DNA of 64,000 nt from NCBI GenBank assembly GCA_004144175.1, contig SEFT01000002.1, positions 234,913 to 298,912 of the forward strand, read 5' to 3'. The stretch's first letter is position 1. Every line of letters starts with the position of its first letter. The notes beneath the pieces are model-generated. The model saw only the letters and a list, made by a program, of their open reading frames with translations, searched no databases and had not been told where the DNA came from. This stretch comes from Sphingobacteriales bacterium. Lineage in GTDB: Bacteria; Bacteroidota; Bacteroidia; Chitinophagales; Chitinophagaceae. Of this stretch, positions 18,305 through 26,560 are shown piece after piece. Position numbers and translations under genes: made by a program.

Positions 18305-18922
18305 CTACCGGTTTTGAATGTTGATGTCGTGATTGTCCAGCGTTGTCCACTTTTCGATAAGAAAGCCGTGTGGATTGTTATCCGAGCGTGCGACATTTCT
18401 CATCAGCCCATTTGTTACCAGGGTACGGGTCACTACAGATGTTGCCCGGATGACCTTCTGCTTTCCATAATAGGTGAAGCGATAGGGATAATCGTTAATG
18501 TCAACAACGATACTGTCGTCCGTCACTTCCTGGCTGACATTGCCCGATATCAGTCCGGAGTAGTACCCGTTCTCCCTGAGGTTATCATACTGCCGCTTGG
18601 CGGAGTGGTCCGCAAGGTTCAGGGCCTTATTGGTATTGAAGCGTATCATCTTATCGTCGGGATCCAGAGTGAAGAAGTAGCGATGGAAAGTGCTGATGTG
18701 GTCTCTTGCTTCGACTGCGATATTGTCTTTACGGCTGGCACTCACAGCCTCCAGCGCTTTGCCATTTGCCAGGACATATATGCGTTGCTGGGTGCGGTCT
18801 GCGAACTGGTAGCTTTTGAATAAAGCTATGGTGGACAGCAGTGCACTTGCTACCATTGCAATAATGCAAAACGTACGGATCTGCCTGAATGCGGTATCTA
18901 TATTTTTCATTTGCTGAAACAT
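18305..18922 (-). CDS. traK: Conjugative transposon protein TraK
   Basis: 205 residues with one membrane helix at about 18-37 (IIAMVASALLSTIALFKSY) and a periplasmic domain with VLANGKALEA, VEARDHISTFHRYFFTLD and DDSIVVDINDYPYRFTYYGK. These are characteristic of the TraK family, a VirB8-like inner-membrane scaffold. It follows traJ by 17 bases and precedes the TraL-like gene, the canonical order. Confidence 0.92.
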   Translation of the reverse strand: MFQQMKNIDTAFRQIRTFCIIAMVASALLSTIALFKSYQFADRTQQRIYVLANGKALEAVSASRKDNIAVEARDHISTFHRYFFTLDPDDKMIRFNTNKALNLADHSAKRQYDNLRENGYYSGLISGNVSQEVTDDSIVVDINDYPYRFTYYGKQKVIRATSVVTRTLVTNGLMRNVARSDNNPHGFLIEKWTTLDNHDINIQNR

Positions 18923-18939
18923 ATCCTTGTATTTTATTG

Positions 18940-20139
18940 TTATGATTTTCCGGACAGTTTGTCCTTTAAATAGCCTGCTCCGTGTCCGATGCTGTTGCCG
19001 ATCGCTCCGCTTATCCCTTTGCCGGACCTGCCTTGCTTCCCTTCGTCTACGTAGTGACCGAAGTTGCCAAGCGAATTTGCTGTCTGGCCCGCCTGGCCGG
19101 TTGCCATGCCTGCTGCACCTCCAGCCATATTGGTAGCTTTGCCGAGCAGCGCGTTGCCACCACCGGCGTGCATGATGTAGTTAGCCACGCTCGGTACGGT
19201 GAAGTAGCCAATAATGCCGATGATCATGAAAATGAGATAGGCTGTATCCGTGCTGTTGAAGAAAGTATCACCGCTGCTGTTCACCTGCTCAATGTCCATT
19301 TTTAGCATGTTCTCCTGAATCTTGCCGATGATGCTTCCGAATATGTTGGCTACCGGAAGCCAAAGAAACACATTGACATACCTTGCCAGCCAGGCTGCGA
19401 TCGTGTGCTGAAATCCGTCAAACACAGCCAGTCCGAATACCAGCGGCCCGAGGATGGCGAGCACGATGAGATAGAACGTCCTGATCGTATTGATGCATAA
19501 GGCGGCAGCTTCAAACAGCACCTGAAGTACCTCGCTCATCCATTGCTTAATGGAGCCGCGGAAGTTATAGGATGCTTTCGCCATGGCAAAGCGGATGTCA
19601 TTGCCTATACTTTCAAGCATGCCTTCATCGGAAGCTGCTGACTCACCGGGATGTGTGTAGCGGTACCAGCTTTCGCGGTCACCCTCACCGGATTCACCAA
19701 CGTACATGTTCCAGGTATCTGAATTTTTCAGGGCGCGTTCCTTTTCTTTCAGCAGTGCATCGATCGCCTTATTCTCGTTTTGTACCATGCCTGAAGTTGC
19801 AGTTACCGTAGGCTGCAGTATGCTGTTGATGACGCCTATCACAGAAGGGAACATCAGGATAGCAAGGCCAATCGCAAACGGGCGCAGCAGCGGATATAAA
19901 TCTACCGGCTCTGCCGAGGCGATATGACGCCATACCCTTACAGCGATATACCAGGTAGCCGCGAACCCCGCTATTCCTCTGGCCACTCCCGTCAGCTGCC
20001 CGCACATAGGGATCATTTCATTATAAAGCTGATCCAGCACCGCCTGAAAACTGTGCAGGTCCCCACCGACCCCCTGGGCAGATGCAGTAAGCGGATATAC
20101 TGTCAGCAGCAGCAAAATCAAAAGAATTAATTGTTTCAT
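18940..20139 (-). CDS. traJ: Conjugative transposon protein TraJ
   Basis: 399 residues: N-terminal hydrophobic leader, then several membrane helices (GIAGFAATWYIAVRVW, LLRPFAIGLAILMFPSVIGV, FYLIVLAILGPLVFGLAVF, YLIFMIIGIIGYFTVPSVAN) and a glycine-rich C-terminus. It is the VirB6-like polytopic channel subunit of Bacteroidota conjugation systems. Located between the TraI-like trio and traK. Confidence 0.92.
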   Translation of the reverse strand: MKQLILLILLLLTVYPLTASAQGVGGDLHSFQAVLDQLYNEMIPMCGQLTGVARGIAGFAATWYIAVRVWRHIASAEPVDLYPLLRPFAIGLAILMFPSVIGVINSILQPTVTATSGMVQNENKAIDALLKEKERALKNSDTWNMYVGESGEGDRESWYRYTHPGESAASDEGMLESIGNDIRFAMAKASYNFRGSIKQWMSEVLQVLFEAAALCINTIRTFYLIVLAILGPLVFGLAVFDGFQHTIAAWLARYVNVFLWLPVANIFGSIIGKIQENMLKMDIEQVNSSGDTFFNSTDTAYLIFMIIGIIGYFTVPSVANYIMHAGGGNALLGKATNMAGGAAGMATGQAGQTANSLGNFGHYVDEGKQGRSGKGISGAIGNSIGHGAGYLKDKLSGKS

Positions 20140-20143
20140 GCGA

Positions 20144-20785
20144 TCATTTTTTTAAGCCGTAAAGTTGTTTTTCTGTGTTGATCTGTCTCAGCTGCTGCCC
20201 CCGCTGATGTTGCAGCAGCAGCGCCTGCGCATTGAATCTCCGCAGGAAGGACAGCTTGGCACTGGTATCGTCGGCGATCCTGTCGATCTGTTCGAGCCGT
20301 TCACCATCCGACATGCGCAACTTTGAAGCGGTGACAACCATGGCGAGTGCGTCGAGATTCTCCATGCTTTGACGGAAGAGGTTACGGTATACTTTATCCA
20401 TGTAGTCTATTTCCGGCTGCTGAAAATTCGGATCCTGCCGGAACCTGCTGAGCGCCTCTTTGTATTCCCGGACGATATGAGCCTGATCCCGGATGATGTC
20501 CTTCACGCGTACGTAGTTACGGACGGCGGGACTGACCTGAAGCAGTCCCTGAAGAAATGCATCATGCAGGTTAAAGCTGCCCTCGGATATTCCCTTTACT
20601 GTATTGTAGCCTTTGGTCAGTATGGTATAACCGTCATACATATTTTTCAGAATCTTCCTGAGCTGTGCCAGCTTCTCATAGTTCAGTACCAGTTGCGCGA
20701 TCTCGTCTGCCTGCGCGCCAGCTTGCATGGGTGATAAAAGGGAGCAAAGGCATATCCCTATGCAGAAACGCATATATCTTTTCAT
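20144..20785 (-). CDS. Secreted TraI-like protein, third of three tandem copies
   Basis: 213 residues with a signal peptide ending near AGAQA. The mature part is helical and carries RMSDGERLEQID, almost the same as in the 21434-22117 protein, and ends with a short basic tail. Such proteins are often labelled TerB-like tellurite resistance by automatic pipelines; the context (between TraI and TraJ, with a signal peptide) points to a periplasmic conjugation role instead. Stop is 4 bases before the traJ start. Confidence 0.75.
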   Translation of the reverse strand: MKRYMRFCIGICLCSLLSPMQAGAQADEIAQLVLNYEKLAQLRKILKNMYDGYTILTKGYNTVKGISEGSFNLHDAFLQGLLQVSPAVRNYVRVKDIIRDQAHIVREYKEALSRFRQDPNFQQPEIDYMDKVYRNLFRQSMENLDALAMVVTASKLRMSDGERLEQIDRIADDTSAKLSFLRRFNAQALLLQHQRGQQLRQINTEKQLYGLKK

Positions 20786-20796
20786 AGCTGTTCGTT

Positions 20797-21423
20797 TTAT
20801 GGTTGTTCATATTGGCGCTGCAGGTGTTTTATTTCCAGCTGCCGGCGTTCCCTGTCGGTAGTCAGCTGCTCTATATTCCAGAGCAGCTGGCGTATAGCGT
20901 GGTTGAGTGCAAATGCATCCCGCTCTATTCCGGTTATCCTTGTGATACGTACTTCATCCGTCATGTTATATGCTCCATCAGACAGCAGCGTTTGCAGTTC
21001 CTTACCTAAAGCCTCATTCTCTTCCATCATCACATGTTTTGTCCTGTTCTCATAGGCATCTGCCGGTTTGAGGTCCAGCCGCTGCATGCGTAGTAACTGG
21101 CGGTTCGATCCCAGGAGTGCTGCTGCATGCCTGGCCGCGGGGATATTCCGCACAGACGGGTTTACGGAGTCAAGGCTTTTAAAGTAGTCCGTATGCAGGT
21201 TGAGGTCACCTTTCCGGATGTCTCCCCATAGGCCCAGCCCTTTTTGAGAGATGTCATAACCCTTTTTTACATAGCCCAGATACACCTGATACAGGGCTAT
21301 CTGCTGCAGCATGTACCTGCGCTGTGTACCTTTCTGGTTGAAGAAGCCACCGAGAAACTGGGCACTGGCTGTGCCTGCTACACATGCCATCGCAGTGATC
21401 CAGATGCATAATTTCAAAATCAT
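20797..21423 (-). CDS. Secreted TraI-like protein, second of three tandem copies
   Basis: 208 residues with a signal peptide (ITAMACVAGTASA). The mature chain is helical, with YQVYLGYVKKGYDISQKG near the N-terminus and a later segment MTDEVRITRITGIERDAF at the place where the flanking paralogues have MSDGERLEQI. It is the most diverged of the three. It is 10 bases upstream of the third copy and 10 downstream of the first, so the trio is surely one transcript. Periplasmic coupling role inferred from position. Confidence 0.72.
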   Translation of the reverse strand: MILKLCIWITAMACVAGTASAQFLGGFFNQKGTQRRYMLQQIALYQVYLGYVKKGYDISQKGLGLWGDIRKGDLNLHTDYFKSLDSVNPSVRNIPAARHAAALLGSNRQLLRMQRLDLKPADAYENRTKHVMMEENEALGKELQTLLSDGAYNMTDEVRITRITGIERDAFALNHAIRQLLWNIEQLTTDRERRQLEIKHLQRQYEQP

Positions 21424-21433
21424 GTTATTGGCT

Positions 21434-22117
21434 TTAGTCAGTTGATAATTGATACAGTTTCCTTGTGCGGTTGATATCCTGCCGCTCCGCTCCGCGGCGT
21501 ATACTCAGCAGCCGGTTCTGATTATTGAACGTGCGCAGGTCGTCATAGTTGCGTTGCATTGCGGCGGCGACCGTTGAGATCTGTTCCAGCCGTTCGCCAT
21601 CCGACATAGATGTTTTACCCGCTGACGATACGACCAGCAGCTGATCGAGGTTACGAACGCTTTCATCCAGTATGCCCTGATAGATCCGCTGCATCTGGCG
21701 CAGCTCGTCCTGTGTGAAGTTTCCCTGAGCAGCGAAGACCTGGTATGACTGCCGGTATTCTGAAACGATGCTTGCCTGCTGGCGTACGATATCACAGACG
21801 GACTGGTACCCGCTGATCAGTGCCTTGACCTTCTTCAGTTCATCATAATAGTCTTCGTACAGCTTTCTTTGTTTTTCCGACCAGTCGGAGATCTCTTTGA
21901 GCTTCGTACGTGACAGCGTGTTCTCCAGTGCTTTCTGGGCATTCTGAAGTGCTATGGTTTTATTTTGCAGCTTCTGTACACGCAGGTCTATCTGCCTGAT
22001 CACCTTTTTCACTGCAGCTTTGATGATGTCGATGATCGGTATTTGCGCAGCAGCGGGGGGACGCACGGACATCACCATTATAAAAGTCACCAGTGCTATT
22101 GCTATCGTTTTTTTCAT
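21434..22117 (-). CDS. traI: Conjugative transposon protein TraI (DUF4141-like)
   Basis: 227 residues with a signal peptide ending about AAAQ. A coiled-coil segment (VQKLQNKTIALQNAQKALEN) is followed by SDWSEKQRKLYEDYYDELKK and MSDGERLEQISTVAAAMQ. The sequence fits the Bacteroidota TraI family, which is periplasmic and VirB5-like by position and is not the relaxase TraI of plasmid F. It follows the TraG ATPase by 17 bases. Confidence 0.8.
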   Translation of the reverse strand: MKKTIAIALVTFIMVMSVRPPAAAQIPIIDIIKAAVKKVIRQIDLRVQKLQNKTIALQNAQKALENTLSRTKLKEISDWSEKQRKLYEDYYDELKKVKALISGYQSVCDIVRQQASIVSEYRQSYQVFAAQGNFTQDELRQMQRIYQGILDESVRNLDQLLVVSSAGKTSMSDGERLEQISTVAAAMQRNYDDLRTFNNQNRLLSIRRGAERQDINRTRKLYQLSTD

Positions 22118-22134
22118 ATCAGCTGTTTTCAGTT

Positions 22135-24609
22135 TTAGCGGTTCGATTCCCTTATATCCCTGGCCATGGCGGCTATTGCCCGTCTCATGTCTCCACCGTT
22201 CAGATGCATGTATTCCATCAGGCGCACCTTCTCCGATTCCTCTGTCGTGTAGGCGAGATATTCTTCCATGGACACTTCGGTAGCATACACACGTGAGCGC
22301 ACACCGCCCAGCGATATAAATACTTCTTTGTACCTGCGCGCCGGATCATTGGCCTTATTGATGGAAAGGATCAGCGCTTTTTCCTTTTCTGTCAGCCCAA
22401 GCAATTCCTGTATCTGATCAAACTTGTTCTGGTATTTGGACTGGTCAAGCAGTATCTTGCAATCGCTGTTATTAATGATCGCCTGTTTCACTACCGGCGA
22501 GCTGATAATATCTTCGACCTCCTGTGTTACCACAATGGCCTCTCCGAAAAACTTTCTGACTGTTTTGAACAGGTACTTGATGTATTCAGCCATCCCTTCT
22601 CTGGCGATCGCTTTCCATGCTTCTTCTATAAGGATCATTTTCCTGATGCCTTTGAGCTTGCGCATCTTTGAGATGAACACCTCCATTATGATGATGGTCA
22701 CTACCGGGAACAGGATCGGATGGTCCTTGATATTATCCAGTTCAAAGACGATGAAACGTTCCTGCAGGAGGTCAAGGTTTTCCGTTGCATTCAGCAGGTA
22801 GTCAAATTCGCCACCGCGGTAGTAAGGGCGGAGGACGTATAGAAAGTTATTGATGTCGAAGTCCTTGTCTTTGACATTATCGGCACGGAGACGTTCGACA
22901 AAACGGGTCTGCAAAAATTCATAGAAGGTATTAAAGCAGGGAAAAAGCTCCGGCTGTGCTTGCAGCTCCTCGTAGTATAATTGCAGGGCGTTTGACAGTG
23001 CAACGTATTCGGACCGGTTGAACACTTCGTTGTCTTTTTTCCAGAGTGCCAGTAACAGTGTTTTGATACTTTCTTTCTTCTCGGTATCCAGTATGTCTCC
23101 TTCAGCGATGTAAAAAGGATTGAACCGGATGGGGTTTTTCTCATCGTAGGTGAAATAGTAGCCATTTACCAGGTTACACAATCCTTTGTAGCTATGACCG
23201 ACATCCACCAGTACAATATGCGTTCCCTGCTCGTAGTAGCTTCTTACCATGTGATTGGTAAAAAATGACTTGCCGCTTCCGGAAGGACCGAGTATGAACT
23301 TATTCCTGTTGGTGCAGATCCCTTTCTTCATCGGTTCATCAGATATATCCACATGAACCGGGCGGCCTGTGAGCCGGTCTCCTAACCTAATGCCTACAGG
23401 GCTAATAGATGAACGGCAGGCACTTTCCATATTCAGAAAGCAGGATGCCTGTTCTGCAAACGTGTCGAAGGTGTCATTCATCGGGAAGTCTGCCTCGTTG
23501 CCCGGCAGGCCTGCCCAGAATATCTGCGGGGCACCTACTGTTTCCTGCCGGGCGGTTGCATCCATTTGTGCCATCGAAGAGGCTACCAGATTTCTCAGCT
23601 CTTTAAACTCTGTCTTGTCATCTGTCCAGGCCAGCACGTTGAAATGTGCTTTGACCGGCATGCGTTGTTCACCTATTGCTTCGTTGAGGAAATCGTTGGT
23701 CGCATCTCTGGCGATGGCATTTTCACGTGAGTAGGCGGAGAGCGATTGCAGCCGCAGCTTTTTACTTTCCAGCCGCTTCAGTGTTGCGGTCGTGTCGTCG
23801 ATAAAAATGTATTGGTTATAGATATGGTTGCATGGCAGCAGCTGTCCCAGCGGTGAAGCAAACCCGACACTGAATTTTGTTTTATCCGTTGAGAAGCGGT
23901 CGTAGTTGATCCTCGAACCGCACAATGCCGGCAGGTCTTCCACATCACTTAAGGTATAGAGCTGACAACTGTTGTTACCGATGCGAATCCCATCTGTAAA
24001 GGATATATCATTGGTGGCCTGCGATCCCTGTGCCTGCAGGAAGCAGTACTGTTCCAGCAAGCCGATATACGCATCGCTGCCGGTCAGCTGGTCTGCGCCG
24101 ACCCTGCGCAGCTGCATGAAACCGGTGTCTGAAAGGATACGGGCAAACTGGCCACCTGCGTCCAGAAACTCCTGCAAAAGCTGTTCATTCAGATTTTCCT
24201 CCGGCACCAGGTGCGGACGAAACAAACCTGAAACAATGGACGATCCTGCACGCCGGTTGCCTGGTTTTTTAGTCAGCATAATGAAGCAGCGATGATTGAG
24301 AAAAGGCCGTTCATTGAAAAACCGCTCGCTGCTCCGATGCAGGAAGCTGAGATCCGGGGCATCGAAAGCCGCTGTATGGCAGTCAGCAACGAACCAGTCC
24401 TGCTTGTGGAATACGGATTGCTTCGGCAATACCTTGATCGCCTTGACCCATGCCTGGTGCATGGATTCATATTCTGTATTGGACAGCGAGAAAAGTTCAG
24501 GCAGTTCCAGTTCGAATACGATGGTGATGTCGCCTGCGGCGGACAGCAAGCAATCTCTTTCCACCTTGTATACCGGAAAGATGCGCTCTATAGCAGTGGC
24601 TTTATTCAT
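22135..24609 (-). CDS. traG: TraG family conjugation ATPase (VirB4-like)
   Basis: 824 residues, the normal length of Bacteroidota conjugative-transposon TraG. An N-terminal VirB4-type region is followed by Walker A GPSGSGKS at 441-448 and Walker B MILIEEAWKA about 200 residues later, with the downstream VVTQEVEDI motif. In this phylum TraG is the VirB4-type ATPase that powers pilus and channel assembly, not the VirD4 coupling protein. Its start overlaps the stop of the DUF4133 gene by 8 bases, typical of translational coupling. Confidence 0.95.
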   Translation of the reverse strand: MNKATAIERIFPVYKVERDCLLSAAGDITIVFELELPELFSLSNTEYESMHQAWVKAIKVLPKQSVFHKQDWFVADCHTAAFDAPDLSFLHRSSERFFNERPFLNHRCFIMLTKKPGNRRAGSSIVSGLFRPHLVPEENLNEQLLQEFLDAGGQFARILSDTGFMQLRRVGADQLTGSDAYIGLLEQYCFLQAQGSQATNDISFTDGIRIGNNSCQLYTLSDVEDLPALCGSRINYDRFSTDKTKFSVGFASPLGQLLPCNHIYNQYIFIDDTTATLKRLESKKLRLQSLSAYSRENAIARDATNDFLNEAIGEQRMPVKAHFNVLAWTDDKTEFKELRNLVASSMAQMDATARQETVGAPQIFWAGLPGNEADFPMNDTFDTFAEQASCFLNMESACRSSISPVGIRLGDRLTGRPVHVDISDEPMKKGICTNRNKFILGPSGSGKSFFTNHMVRSYYEQGTHIVLVDVGHSYKGLCNLVNGYYFTYDEKNPIRFNPFYIAEGDILDTEKKESIKTLLLALWKKDNEVFNRSEYVALSNALQLYYEELQAQPELFPCFNTFYEFLQTRFVERLRADNVKDKDFDINNFLYVLRPYYRGGEFDYLLNATENLDLLQERFIVFELDNIKDHPILFPVVTIIIMEVFISKMRKLKGIRKMILIEEAWKAIAREGMAEYIKYLFKTVRKFFGEAIVVTQEVEDIISSPVVKQAIINNSDCKILLDQSKYQNKFDQIQELLGLTEKEKALILSINKANDPARRYKEVFISLGGVRSRVYATEVSMEEYLAYTTEESEKVRLMEYMHLNGGDMRRAIAAMARDIRESNR

Positions 24610-24928
24610 GATCTGTATTTAATTGCGTGAACACCTTCCTGGTGCGAATAATGATTGCAGAAGGCAGCCGCTTCTGTGCGACCTTCTTCATAAGACCATA
24701 GCGGCCATATTTTTTGCTGTAGCGCGATACCTGTGCAAATAATACACTGCCCAGCGAGCCTACAAGCAACAGGCAGATATACATGTGCACACCCAGCAGG
24801 TACAGCGTGGCGAACAGCAGCAGTAAAGCAACCAGTCCGATACCGAGATAGGCAATGTATTGTGCCTTCAGGCCCTTGAACTCGATCTGTTTGTTTATGC
24901 CCTTGTTGATATGATATACACTGTTCAT
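24602..24928 (-). CDS. traF: DUF4133 membrane protein (TraF)
   Basis: 108 residues with two adjacent membrane helices (AYLGIGLVALLLLFATLYLL and MYICLLLVGSLGSVLFAQV) and a basic C-terminus. The start (YHINKGINKQIEFKGLKAQY) is diagnostic of DUF4133/TraF, a VirB3-like inner-membrane partner of the VirB4 ATPase encoded next. Starts 2 bases after the preceding gene ends. Confidence 0.92.
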   Translation of the reverse strand: MNSVYHINKGINKQIEFKGLKAQYIAYLGIGLVALLLLFATLYLLGVHMYICLLLVGSLGSVLFAQVSRYSKKYGRYGLMKKVAQKRLPSAIIIRTRKVFTQLNTDHE

Positions 24929-24930
24929 AG

Positions 24931-25326
24931 TTAGTTGCTTTTAGACAGGAATTGCCTGACGGCTTTTGTCAGTGCCTGTTCTGGTCTGGATGCCGGACCA
25001 AGGCGTGAACGGATGGCGGAGGCGGACTCTGCCAGCAGTATCAGCAATGTCAGTCGTGCCTGGAGATCAGTATCCTGCGTTTCAAACTGGATCCTTACCC
25101 ATTGTACCGAGAGTGGCAATACGGTTGCCGCCGGTGTCAGCTCATAGCAACCATTTGTCTGGTTGTCCCAGAGTATGAACCAATCCTGCTGCTGTACCCG
25201 CAGCCGGTCGAGCGATAGCTGCGGCGAGCAGGCTGCTGCTTTTTTACCTTCGATAAGAAACATGTCTTTGGAGTCATTCAGCAGATAGCGCAGGTCATTG
25301 ATCCTGATAATAAATGGAGTTTGCAT
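24931..25326 (-). CDS. Hypothetical protein in tra operon
   Basis: 131 soluble residues without signal peptide. It contains FIIRINDLRYLLNDSKDMFL at the start and a helical C-terminus rich in Ala/Ser/Arg. Located between traE and traF genes, which are usually adjacent in CTnDOT-type elements, so it is an insertion relative to the canonical order. No function recognised; not likely to be part of the membrane channel given its lack of helices. Confidence 0.68.
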   Translation of the reverse strand: MQTPFIIRINDLRYLLNDSKDMFLIEGKKAAACSPQLSLDRLRVQQQDWFILWDNQTNGCYELTPAATVLPLSVQWVRIQFETQDTDLQARLTLLILLAESASAIRSRLGPASRPEQALTKAVRQFLSKSN

Positions 25327-25335
25327 AGCGTGCTT

Positions 25336-25647
25336 TTAGATACCGAAGAATGATTTGAGTACTGTGGCTACAATGACCAGGAACACGCAACTGCCGAACC
25401 ATGCAGCAGCCACCTTGCCCGTGTCGTGATCGCCGCTGTTCCATTTCTGAAAGACTTTCACCGCACCAACCAATCCGACAACCGCGCCGATAGCGTACAT
25501 CAGGTTGGTACCAGTATCGAAATAGCTTTTCACCTTGTTGGTTGCTTCGTTGATCCCGGCGTTACCGTCCGCACCCTGAGCCATTGCTGCTATGCTCATC
25601 ATTTGGGTGACCGCAAGCGCTATGATCCTGTTTGTTCTACGTTTCAT
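25336..25647 (-). CDS. traE: DUF4134 membrane protein (TraE)
   Basis: 103 residues: signal-like leader, GINEATNKVKSYFDTGTNLM, then two helices separated by KVFQKWNSGDHDTGKVAAAW, which is the signature of DUF4134/TraE, a VirB2-like candidate pilin or inner-membrane component. It is near the start of the leftward operon, 32 bases after the first gene. Confidence 0.94.
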   Translation of the reverse strand: MKRRTNRIIALAVTQMMSIAAMAQGADGNAGINEATNKVKSYFDTGTNLMYAIGAVVGLVGAVKVFQKWNSGDHDTGKVAAAWFGSCVFLVIVATVLKSFFGI

Positions 25648-25679
25648 GTTGTTCTGTTTTTAGTATTTGTGATTTATTA

Positions 25680-26327
25680 TCAGGCTGCCTGCTGGGGATA
25701 AGGAAAATTCCAGAGGCCATTGACTTCTTCCAGGCTTAATGAATCATTGAGCATGGCCTTGCAGTTATCGTGTATATACTGGTTGATGGAGTAGCGGTAT
25801 TTGCTATCGGCGATCAACGGATACTGCGCCAGCAGGGAAGGGAAAAAGTTCCGGACATCGTCACTGTTGCCTTCTCCATCTTCGATCACGCGCAGGAGCG
25901 TTTGCACAGACTCCATCAGATCGGAAACATTACCGAGCAGCAAGCCTTCCGGTGACAGTTCTTCCTTTCTGCTGATCTCGATGACCGGTGTGCCCGAATC
26001 TTCTGAGGCGACCATAAAAAATGAACTGTCTTCGCCCTCGTCAAAGCCGGGTGTACCAACGATTTCATTTGCTGTATAGCCGGGTCCGGCTACCGGTGGC
26101 TGATACCTGCTGAGGTATGCTGCTGTGGGTTCTGCTTTTGCAGCACCCATCAGCGTACGTTCGATCACCGGCTGCAGGGCAACGCCCGGAGGAAATTTGT
26201 TTTTTTTGCCCAGCAGAAGCGTCAGTAATTCGCCGGGATAATACACCAGTGCAATGAATCCGTAGTAGAGGATCAGCACCACTCCAATCGCCGTCAGGAA
26301 CCAGGTCCAGGAAATTTGTGATAACAT
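25680..26327 (-). CDS. First gene of tra operon; membrane-anchored protein of unknown function
   Basis: 215 residues from ATG 26327. A TTG at 26387 would add 20 basic, Cys-containing residues and is disfavoured because the sequence from MLSQISWTWFLTAIGVVLIL is a natural N-terminal membrane anchor. After the helix come a Pro-rich linker and an acidic cytosolic domain. The gene heads the operon that continues through traE-traN. No family recognised; similar anchored proteins stand at this place in other Bacteroidota ICEs. A palindrome lies 14 bases upstream. Confidence 0.7.
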   Translation of the reverse strand: MLSQISWTWFLTAIGVVLILYYGFIALVYYPGELLTLLLGKKNKFPPGVALQPVIERTLMGAAKAEPTAAYLSRYQPPVAGPGYTANEIVGTPGFDEGEDSSFFMVASEDSGTPVIEISRKEELSPEGLLLGNVSDLMESVQTLLRVIEDGEGNSDDVRNFFPSLLAQYPLIADSKYRYSINQYIHDNCKAMLNDSLSLEEVNGLWNFPYPQQAA

Positions 26328-26340
26328 GTCGATTTGTTTT

Positions 26341-26356
26341 TTTGTTCGAGAACAAA
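26341..26356. promoter_or_regulatory. Palindrome in front of tra operon, possible operator
   Basis: TTTGTTC and GAACAAA, 7-base arms with a 2-base spacer, lie 14 bases before the first tra ATG. Position suits a repressor or activator site; the binding protein is unknown. Confidence 0.4.
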
Positions 26357-26502
26357 TGTGACATCGATCCAAAAATCTTTTTGACAAGTTGCTATGTCAG
26401 GTGGTGGAAATAATTTCAGAATGCTTGACAGGCAAGGATTCCGGGTAATCCGACCGTTTCATTATTTATCAGTAAAGAATATCTGAGAGGGGAAAAATAC
26501 CC

Positions 26503-26533
26503 TTGTGCGGGGGAAGACAGTCATGTATATTGG
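26503..26533 (+). promoter_or_regulatory. Predicted promoter of the 26561 gene
   Basis: TTG at 26503-26505, a 20-base spacer, then TATATTGG at 26526-26533 (one mismatch to TAnnTTTG). The ATG at 26561 is 27 bases downstream. Confidence 0.45.
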
Positions 26534-26560
26534 GGCAAACCTCATCAAAAACCATCTATT

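Noticed and set aside
20144..20785. Tellurite resistance (TerB) function
   Set aside because: Signal peptide, tra operon position and similarity to the neighbouring TraI-like proteins point to conjugation.
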